From: JAAZMU01 sp964547725
Lineage (GTDB): Bacteria; Patescibacteriota; Minisyncoccia; Minisyncoccales; Minisyncoccaceae
Reading direction: 5' to 3'
DNA length: 15,116 bases
NCBI GenBank assembly: GCA_964547725.1
Contig: CAZJOO010000014.1
Span: 1-15,116, forward strand
Shown here: positions 8,291 through 13,198 of the stretch, one piece after another
Layout: each line of letters opens with the position of its first letter
Position numbering within the stretch: position 1 is the first letter of the stretch
Translations under genes and position numbers: made by a program
Notes under the pieces: generated by a model
The model's input: only the letters and a program-made list of their open reading frames with translations
Told to the model about the DNA's origin: nothing
Databases searched by the model: none

Positions 8291-9449
8291 AATTAGAAAC
8301 ATGGAAGAGGCTTCTTTAAGAATAAGAGAAGCGATAGTAAACGAAGAACAAATTCTTATTTACGGTGATTCTGATATGGATGGGGTAAGTTCGGTTGTTA
8401 TTCTAGAAGAAGCAATTAATAATTTAGCTTCAATTTTAAAGAAAAAAATATCTAAAATAATTGTTGCTTTCCCTGATAGGAACAAGGAAGGATATGGACT
8501 AAACAATAAAGCTTTAACTTTTTTAGATAAAAAAAGAGGAGATAAAAAGTCTCTTTTAATAACTCTTGATTGCGGAATTACTAATGTTTTAGAAGTCAAA
8601 GAAGCAAAAAAACTAGGCTTCGATGTTATTATTTGTGATCATCACAAGGTTTTAGAAGAGATACCAGAAGCTGATATTATTGTTGATCCTAAACATCCTG
8701 AAGACGATTATTATTTTAAAGAATATTGTAACGCAGGACTCGCGTTTAAATTAGCGGAAGAGATTTTAAAGGACGATATGTCTTCTTATTTAAAAGATAC
8801 TTTTATTGAACTAGTTATGCTTGCAACTATTGCAGACATGATGCCCGAAGAAGAAGAAAATCAAAAATGGATTTATGAAGGGCTAGCTAATTTAGACAAG
8901 ACTCAAAGGCCAGCAATTTTAGCATTAAAAGATGCTTTTCCTGCATATAGCTCTAAGAGAGACTTTGTAGGAAAAATGATTTCTGTTTTTAATACTGTTA
9001 AAATGAAAGATCATAGGGTGATTACTTATGATTTTATCAAATCAAACAACATAGAAGAAGCTAGGGAAACAGCCAAGATGCTGATAAAAGATACAGAGGA
9101 AAGGCAGGCAGAAATTAAAGCTTTAACAGAAAATTTAAAAGAAGACTTGTTAATGAGTCAGTCTATTATTGTTTTCGAAGGTTCAGACAAGTATAGGATT
9201 GATTATTTGGGGGCTGTAGCTTCAAGACTTGTTGGTTGGTTTAACAAACCAGTTTTCCTATACGCCTCTAAGGGTGATTTAAGTAGGGGAACGGTAAGAG
9301 TTCCAAAAGGAATGGATGCGGTTAAAGCAATGACTTCTTGCAAAGAGCTTTTAGTAACTTATGGAGGACATGCTCCGGCAGCAGGTTTTACTGTTAAGAA
9401 CGAAAACTTAGAGCAATTTAAAGAAGGTTTAATAAAATACTTTAAATAA
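8280..9449 (+). CDS. recJ: RecJ-like DHH single-strand exonuclease
   Basis: A DHH/DHHA1 phosphoesterase of 389 residues. Motif I is DSDMDG (30-35), motif II LDCGITN, motif III DHH (120-122) and motif IV contains ATIADMMP; these supply the metal ligands. The C-terminal DHHA1 domain carries GGHAPAAGF (His364). RecJ proteins degrade single-stranded DNA 5' to 3' in repair and recombination. Full-length RecJ is usually near 570 residues with an extra OB-fold region; this protein lacks that part, so it is a minimal form. A nanoRNase/oligoribonuclease role cannot be excluded, but the C-terminal motif favours RecJ. The ATG at 8280 overlaps pgk by 11 bases; an alternative ATG at 8301 would remove the overlap. 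It is the last gene of its operon. Confidence 0.87.
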   Translation: MKDKIRNMEEASLRIREAIVNEEQILIYGDSDMDGVSSVVILEEAINNLASILKKKISKIIVAFPDRNKEGYGLNNKALTFLDKKRGDKKSLLITLDCGITNVLEVKEAKKLGFDVIICDHHKVLEEIPEADIIVDPKHPEDDYYFKEYCNAGLAFKLAEEILKDDMSSYLKDTFIELVMLATIADMMPEEEENQKWIYEGLANLDKTQRPAILALKDAFPAYSSKRDFVGKMISVFNTVKMKDHRVITYDFIKSNNIEEARETAKMLIKDTEERQAEIKALTENLKEDLLMSQSIIVFEGSDKYRIDYLGAVASRLVGWFNKPVFLYASKGDLSRGTVRVPKGMDAVKAMTSCKELLVTYGGHAPAAGFTVKNENLEQFKEGLIKYFK

Positions 9450-9455
9450 AAAAAA

Positions 9456-9488
9456 GGGCAATCAGAATTTATTCTAATTGCTTTTTTG
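9456..9488. terminator. Bidirectional terminator between recJ and the 57-codon gene
   Basis: GCAAT-C-AGAAT (9458-9468) pairs with ATTCT-A-ATTGC (9471-9481), with one internal mismatch. On the plus strand six T follow; on the minus strand the complement of the A run at 9447-9455 gives a long U tract. It therefore serves both convergent transcripts. Confidence 0.8.
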
Positions 9489-9489
9489 T

Positions 9490-9663
9490 TTACGATGAAC
9501 TCATCGTGCTATACTGTACAGCGGTTTTGTTAGCGCCGTTTGCCACATCCCAAATTCTTTTATCTCGATTTGCATCGAAAGCTGATTTTGAGTTTTCACA
9601 TGGCGCTGGCACTCCGTTGATTGATACAACTGTGCTTCCGTCTTTAAAATCAATGTGCATCAT
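9490..9663 (-). CDS. Small orphan protein, 57 residues
   Basis: An ATG-to-TAA frame that begins MMHIDFKDGSTVVSINGVPA and ends YSTMSSS. I do not recognise the family. It is hydrophilic, with one cysteine and no membrane segment. Support for its being real comes from context. A near-perfect sigma-70 promoter lies upstream with the -10 box 9 bases before the ATG. The frame stops just before a bidirectional terminator. Its base composition (about 42% G+C by my count) is well above that of the core genes. A second ATG directly follows the first, so the start could be one codon later. There is no Shine-Dalgarno sequence and the predicted leader is about 3 bases. It is a stand-alone transcription unit, convergent with recJ. 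Function unknown. Confidence 0.7.
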   Translation of the reverse strand: MMHIDFKDGSTVVSINGVPAPCENSKSAFDANRDKRIWDVANGANKTAVQYSTMSSS

Positions 9664-9672
9664 GCTGAGATT

Positions 9673-9701
9673 AATATAGCATAAGTAAATAATTTTGTCA
9701 A
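9673..9701 (-). promoter_or_regulatory. Promoter of the 57-codon gene
   Basis: On the minus strand TTGACA (9701-9696), a 17-base spacer and TATATT (9678-9673), with TGC just before the -10 box (extended -10). The expected transcript start is near 9666, three bases before the ATG at 9663. Confidence 0.8.
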
Positions 9702-9711
9702 GTTTTTTGGA

Positions 9712-9745
9712 GTAAAAAAGAGGATGGTTTTGTTTTTACCATCCT
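9712..9745 (-). terminator. Nudix-gene terminator
   Basis: On the minus strand AGGATGGT (9745-9738) pairs with ACCATCCT (9728-9721) around a 9-base loop, followed by C and a run of six U. The stem starts in the last codons and includes the first base of the TAA stop of the Nudix-like gene. Confidence 0.8.
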
Positions 9746-10640
9746 TTATAATTTCTATAGAGCTCCATTTTGCCCAGATTATGAGGGGTCACTTGGTGTT
9801 CTTCCAGAAATTTTTCTAACGTCTCTTTTGTATTTTCGATAAAGCCAATTTCTTTGAATTCATTTTTGTCTGATTTTTCAAAGAGAGCTTTTACTTCCGA
9901 GGAAGTAAGTCTACAATTTACAAAAAGAGTAATGTAGGGTTGTTCGATACTATCAAAAACAATTCCTCCGACTTCAAAAGAGATTAAATCCTTGGCATCT
10001 ATATTGAGCTCTTCTTTGATTTCTCGCTGAGCGGCATTGGTGAAAGAAATAATTCTATTTTCTTTATCATTAAGGTCTTTGATAGGATCTAAATATCCTT
10101 CAGCGGGAAAGCTAAAAAGAAGGTTGTTCAAATGGGTTCCAATTCTTAAAGCGAAAGGTATCATGTTGTCTGATGTGATAAGAACAACTCCTACTGAAAG
10201 CGGGTTGCAATAATCTCCAATAGACAACATTCTCGTAATTCTTGGTACATTTTTAGTTTCTATGAATTTTTNNNNNNNNNNNNNNNNNNNNNNNNNNNNN
10301 NNNNNNNNNNNNNNNNNNNNNNNNNNNNNNNNNNNNNNNNNNNNNNNNNNNNNNNNNNNNNNNNNNNNNNNCCAATAGACAACATTCTCGTAATTCTTGG
10401 TACATTTTTAGTTTCTATGAATTTTTCATAGCAACTTTCTTGACCAACAATCATAATCTCATCTTTGAAAATGCAAATTTCTTTTGCGTGAACCAGAGGC
10501 CCATCAAAAAATTCTTTTTTTGCAACATTTTTCGAAGAAGATTGTTTTCTAAGATTGAGGAATATTTTTAATGTTTCCGTCGTGATAGGGATAGTTGTAT
10601 ACCCTTTTTTGTTAGTTTCGTTTGTTGTCAATGAGCTCAC
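9736..10640 (-). CDS. Nudix-like hydrolase, split by a false scaffold gap
   Basis: Once the 100 N and one copy of the 55-base flanking repeat are removed, the two pieces (10640-10372 and 10271-9736) read as one continuous frame of about 249 residues. In the raw window the 155 extra bases shift the frame and make it look like two genes. The C-terminal part has the Nudix-type core REIKEELNI (from about residue 154 of the joined protein), preceded by FPAEGY. REI and EE of the consensus box are present, but the glycine after EE is Asn and the earlier spacing of the box is unclear, so it is a diverged member. Nudix enzymes cleave nucleoside diphosphates linked to another moiety; the substrate here is unknown. 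The start is GTG at 10640 or TTG at 10631, since the upstream ATG at 10709 lies before the promoter. It has its own promoter and terminator. Confidence 0.7.
10217..10271. repeat. 55-base direct repeat, left copy (contig-end overlap)
   Basis: This stretch, from CCAATAGAC to GAATTTTT, is identical over 55 bases to 10372-10426 and abuts the left edge of the N run. Because each copy ends exactly at the gap, it is the overlap of two contig ends rather than a biological repeat. Confidence 0.93.
10272..10371. other. 100-N scaffold gap, probably of negative true length
   Basis: Exactly 100 N. The same 55 bases flank it on both sides, so the contigs overlap and no sequence is missing. Collapsing the gap and one repeat copy removes 155 bases and restores one reading frame. 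Confidence 0.95.
10372..10426. repeat. 55-base direct repeat, right copy (contig-end overlap)
   Basis: Identical to 10217-10271; starts at the first base after the N run. See the left copy. Confidence 0.93.
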
Positions 10641-10650
10641 TTCTATATGT

Positions 10651-10679
10651 ATTATAATATATTTATACTTTAGTGTTAA
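10651..10679 (-). promoter_or_regulatory. Promoter of the Nudix-like gene
   Basis: On the minus strand TTAACA (10679-10674), 17 bases, TATAAT (10656-10651), 11 of 12 to consensus. The predicted transcript start near 10644 lies four bases before GTG (10640) and 13 before TTG (10631). This rules out the longer frame that begins at 10709. Confidence 0.78.
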
Positions 10680-10686
10680 TAGATAC

Positions 10687-10717
10687 AAAAAAACTTGCTG
10701 CGAGCACAAGTTTTTTT
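10687..10717. terminator. rnpB terminator (symmetric)
   Basis: AAACTTG (10691-10697) pairs with CAAGTTT (10707-10713), flanked by seven A on the left and seven T on the right, so it can terminate in both directions. It lies just beyond the 3' end of RNase P RNA on the minus strand and separates it from the Nudix-gene promoter. Confidence 0.8.
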
Positions 10718-10721
10718 AAAT

Positions 10722-11046
10722 AAGCAAGTCTATAAGCCGAATTCTGTTTTGATGATCATCTATCTGAGACTTAGATCACTCTAAGCCTTAAGCGAACTAC
10801 TTTTTCCTTTAATAAATTAAAGGTTTGTTCTTGCTCTTAGGTAAGGATTTAGCCGTTTCACCCTAAATGTTACCATTTAGACTTATCCACTAGGGATATT
10901 TCCTTCCTTTCGAAAGAAAACGTCTCTGCTCGCACCTCGGTCCTTGCGGACGACAGGGGTTACCTGCTACCATTTTAGACTCTAAAAGAGAATAAGAGTT
11001 CGGACTTTCCTCTTTGCGTAAAGCAAAGCAATCATCCAACTTGCTT
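10722..11046 (-). ncRNA. rnpB: RNase P RNA
   Basis: The catalytic RNA of ribonuclease P, which trims the 5' leaders of tRNA precursors. On the minus strand it carries the conserved 5' block GAGGAAAGTCCG and a GCAGGTAACCCCTG block. It also has GGGTGAAACGG, the P18-like hairpin CTTAGAGTGATCTAAG, AGATAGATGATCATC, and the 3' block ACAGAATTCGGCTTATAG. The ends are set by helix P1: AAGCAAGT (11046-11039) pairs with ACTTGCTT (10729-10722). The upstream promoter predicts a transcript start at 11046, in agreement. At about 325 nucleotides it is shorter than the E. coli RNA. The peripheral P13/P14 part seems missing or reduced, and the P16/P17 region is a simple 8-pair hairpin (10806-10823). The loop expected to hold the CCA-binding GGU reads AAAGUAG. 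A strong terminator follows. Confidence 0.95.
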
Positions 11047-11052
11047 GAAAAT

Positions 11053-11080
11053 AGCTTAACATCATTTTCATTTTTGTCAA
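11053..11080 (-). promoter_or_regulatory. rnpB promoter
   Basis: On the minus strand TTGACA (11080-11075), a 16-base spacer and TAAGCT (11058-11053) preceded by TGT (extended -10). The predicted start at 11046 coincides with the first base of helix P1. The element overlaps the murJ promoter on the other strand. Confidence 0.7.
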
Positions 11081-11093
11081 ATTATTGTATGAT
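11065..11093 (+). promoter_or_regulatory. murJ promoter
   Basis: TTTTCA (11065-11070), 17 bases, TATGAT (11088-11093). The predicted transcript start is 11100, the A of the murJ ATG, with no Shine-Dalgarno sequence: a leaderless start. The -35 box is weaker than in most promoters of this window. Confidence 0.65.
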
Positions 11094-11099
11094 GTATTT

Positions 11100-12728
11100 A
11101 TGAAGTTTTTTAACTTTTTAAAATCTGAGCAAAAAACAGTAGGGAAAGCCACCTTGGTGATTTCTTTTTTTATGATTCTAAGCAGGTTTTTTGGTTTAAT
11201 TAGAGATAGATTACTAGCTTCTACTTTTGGACCTTCAGTTGAACTTGATATTTATTTTGCTGCTTTTAGGATTCCTGATTTGATTTTTAGTGTTGTGCTT
11301 GCTGGGGGAGTTTTAGTCTCTCTTCTTCCTTTATTTTCTGATTACTACAAAAAGGATAAAGACGAAGCTTGGAAGCTTATTAACTCAGTGATTAATATTT
11401 TTGTTATCGCTTTGCTTGTTTTTTCTGTTCTTCTTTTTATTTTTACCCCAGAATTAGTTGCTTTATTACTTCCAGGACTTGCTTTTGAATATATAGGACA
11501 AACCGTTATCTTGGTAAGATTATTATTTACAGGGGTTTTCTTCTTAGGATTATCATCTATATTTTCAACAGTTATTAATTATTTTGATAGATTTGTTGTT
11601 TATTCCTTAGCGCCTATTTTATATAATATTTGTATTATCCTAGGAATTATTTTCCTAGCTCCAACTTTAGGTAATTTAGGACCAGCTATAGGAGTTGTTG
11701 TGGGCGCCTTTTTTCATTTTCTAATTCAGTTTTTACCTACATTAAAGTATGGATTTAAGTATCGTCCCATCATTGATTTTAATTTTAAAGGAGTTAAGGA
11801 TTTCTTTAAATTACTTTTTCCAAGAATTATTTCCGCTGCGGCAAGCCAAGTAAATCTTTTAGTTGTGATAGCTATTGCTTCAACAATAGCCGTAGGGTCA
11901 ATTTCCTTTTTTACCTTAGCTGACAATCTTAGGAATTTACCTCTAGGATTTATTGGCGTTGCTTTTGCTACCGCTGTTTTTCCTCATTTGTCGAAAGCTA
12001 TTACGGACAAAAGGATGGAAGATTTCTCTCTGCAACTTCGAAAGGTTTTTCAAGCGATTATATACTTAGCCTTGCCAATTACTATTTTGACTTTTATTAT
12101 GCGTGACTTAATAGTTAATATTATTCTAGGAACAGGTCAGTTTACGGGTTATGCGGTAGAAATAACTGGAGCTTGTCTTGGAATCTTTGCCTTAAGTTTA
12201 ATTTTCCAGTGTTTAGAACCAACAATTCTAAGAGCTTACTTTAGTATTAAGGACACCAAAACTCCGGCTATTATTTCTTTAGCCTTTTTAGTTATTAACT
12301 TTATTCTTTCCTTGTCTTTTGTAGAATTATTAAAACAAAACCAAGCTTTGAATTCTTTTGTTTTAAATCTATTTAATTTAGAATCTTCGGAACAAGTTTT
12401 GCTTTTAGGGCTTGTCTTTGCTTATAATGTTAGTTTAATTCTTGATTTTGTTCTATTATTCTCTTTCTTAAAGAAGAAGATAGGGGATTTTGATTTTAAA
12501 AAGATGAGAGACTCTTTTTTAAAGATATCATTATCTTCCGTTCCTATGGTTCTTATCACTCTTTTAGTTATTAAAGTATTTCCAGCTATAAATGACTTCT
12601 GGATGAACTTACTAGAGTTTACTGTTGTTACTTTAATTGCTTTCTTTGTCTATTATCTCTTCACGCTTCTTTTCAAAACAGAAGAGGCAAAGAGAATTAA
12701 AGAGGTTGTTTTGAAAACCTTGCGTTAA
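11100..12728 (+). CDS. murJ: Lipid II flippase MurJ
   Basis: MurJ (MviN) flips the peptidoglycan precursor lipid II across the cytoplasmic membrane. The 542-residue protein is hydrophobic throughout, consistent with about 14 membrane helices. It carries the family's N-terminal motifs SRFFGLIRDR (28-37) and FAAFRIPDL (53-61), whose arginines are important for substrate handling in studied homologues. The ATG at 11100 is preferred to an in-frame TTG at 11085 for two reasons. The TTG lies inside the promoter upstream of the predicted transcript start, and the extra five residues do not fit the family. The gene is divergent from rnpB with only 53 bases between the RNA start and the ATG. It shows this organism makes a peptidoglycan wall. 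No convincing terminator follows. Confidence 0.94.
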   Translation: MKFFNFLKSEQKTVGKATLVISFFMILSRFFGLIRDRLLASTFGPSVELDIYFAAFRIPDLIFSVVLAGGVLVSLLPLFSDYYKKDKDEAWKLINSVINIFVIALLVFSVLLFIFTPELVALLLPGLAFEYIGQTVILVRLLFTGVFFLGLSSIFSTVINYFDRFVVYSLAPILYNICIILGIIFLAPTLGNLGPAIGVVVGAFFHFLIQFLPTLKYGFKYRPIIDFNFKGVKDFFKLLFPRIISAAASQVNLLVVIAIASTIAVGSISFFTLADNLRNLPLGFIGVAFATAVFPHLSKAITDKRMEDFSLQLRKVFQAIIYLALPITILTFIMRDLIVNIILGTGQFTGYAVEITGACLGIFALSLIFQCLEPTILRAYFSIKDTKTPAIISLAFLVINFILSLSFVELLKQNQALNSFVLNLFNLESSEQVLLLGLVFAYNVSLILDFVLLFSFLKKKIGDFDFKKMRDSFLKISLSSVPMVLITLLVIKVFPAINDFWMNLLEFTVVTLIAFFVYYLFTLLFKTEEAKRIKEVVLKTLR

Positions 12729-12743
12729 TTTTTGTTATTGCTC

Positions 12744-12772
12744 TTGACAAAAAAGACAATTAATGTTATATT
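12744..12772 (+). promoter_or_regulatory. Promoter and ribosome binding site of the 87-residue gene
   Basis: TTGACA (12744-12749), 17 bases, TATATT (12767-12772), with TGT before the -10 box. AAAGGTGA (12776-12783) is a Shine-Dalgarno sequence 6 bases before the ATG at 12790. The -10 box is 17 bases from the ATG, unlike the leaderless genes nearby. Confidence 0.85.
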
Positions 12773-12789
12773 ATAAAAGGTGAAAGATA

Positions 12790-13053
12790 ATGACAGACAT
12801 TATTAGCTTAACAGAAAGAGAGGTTCGGGAAATTCAGATTTTCAGGACGTTGAAAGTTTATGACCAATGTTGCTTAGCACAGCTTAAAGAGTCGGTTCAA
12901 GATCTTTCGATGCGTCTTGAAGAAGCGAGCGAAAGTCTCTCAAATAAAGAAGACAAAAAGGTTGTAGATCAGAGACTGCAAAGAGTATCTTACGCTCTCT
13001 TGGTTCTTTTTGAAGGTTATGCGGTTCAGCAGGCCATAAAAAAGGGCGACTAA
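12790..13053 (+). CDS. Orphan helical protein, 87 residues
   Basis: I do not recognise this family. The 87 residues are rich in charged and leucine positions and read as mostly alpha-helical, with a likely coiled-coil section around residues 30-65 (LKESVQDLSMRLEEASESL). There are two adjacent cysteines (27-28) in YDQCCLAQL. No signal peptide or membrane segment is seen. It has its own strong promoter and Shine-Dalgarno sequence and is followed by two hairpin terminators, so it is an isolated transcription unit between murJ and lepA. By my count it is about 40% G+C, distinctly above the core genes, which suggests a different origin or strong expression. Function unknown. Confidence 0.8.
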   Translation: MTDIISLTEREVREIQIFRTLKVYDQCCLAQLKESVQDLSMRLEEASESLSNKEDKKVVDQRLQRVSYALLVLFEGYAVQQAIKKGD

Positions 13054-13103
13054 AAAACGTCTTCGATAGTTCACATTTACGTGACTATTGTAGATAAGAT
13101 CAA

Positions 13104-13137
13104 GTGGTGAAAAACTAATTTTCACCACATTTTTTTT
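13104..13137 (+). terminator. Terminator 1 after the 87-residue gene
   Basis: Perfect 10-pair stem GTGGTGAAAA (13104-13113) and TTTTCACCAC (13119-13128), 5-base loop, followed by A and eight T. Confidence 0.92.
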
Positions 13138-13148
13138 AAATTTAACAG

Positions 13149-13173
13149 CAAGAAGCCTAGCTTCTTGTTTTTT
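13149..13173 (+). terminator. Terminator 2, tandem, just before lepA
   Basis: Perfect 8-pair stem CAAGAAGC (13149-13156) and GCTTCTTG (13160-13167) with a CTA loop, followed by six T. It overlaps the probable -35 region of the lepA promoter. Confidence 0.85.
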
Positions 13174-13192
13174 GATGATAAAATGTTAGGAT
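13165..13192 (+). promoter_or_regulatory. lepA promoter (extended -10)
   Basis: TGTTAGGAT (13184-13192) is an extended -10 element, TGn plus TAGGAT. The -35 candidate TTGTTT (13165-13170, 16-base spacer) is poor. The predicted start at 13199 is the A of the lepA ATG. An AAGGA at 13193-13197 is one base from the ATG, too close to act as a ribosome binding site. Confidence 0.6.
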
Positions 13193-13198
13193 AAGGAC

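Noticed and set aside
10217..10426. Biological direct repeat or target-site duplication of 55 bases
   Set aside because: Both copies end exactly at a 100-N run and removal of one copy restores a gene, so it is a contig overlap.
10260..10709. A longer minus-strand frame starting at ATG 10709 and ending in the N run
   Set aside because: Its first 23 codons run through the rnpB terminator and the -35/-10 boxes of the gene; the true start is GTG 10640 or TTG 10631, and the 3' end is an artefact of the false gap.
11085..11099. TTG start of murJ five codons upstream
   Set aside because: It lies in the promoter -10 region, upstream of the predicted transcript start; ATG 11100 fits better.
12700..12745. 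A terminator hairpin at the end of murJ (AGGTT / AACCT)
   Set aside because: Only five pairs, the stem lies inside the coding region, and the T run is interrupted; too weak to call.
13062..13090. Imperfect inverted repeat (CGATAGTTCAC / GTGACTATTG) as an operator or third terminator
   Set aside because: It has a bulge, no T run after it and no partner promoter; chance is a fair explanation.
12940..13128. Minus-strand frame opposite the 87-residue gene
   Set aside because: It is a shadow of the plus-strand gene and runs through the terminator hairpin, with no promoter or ribosome binding site.
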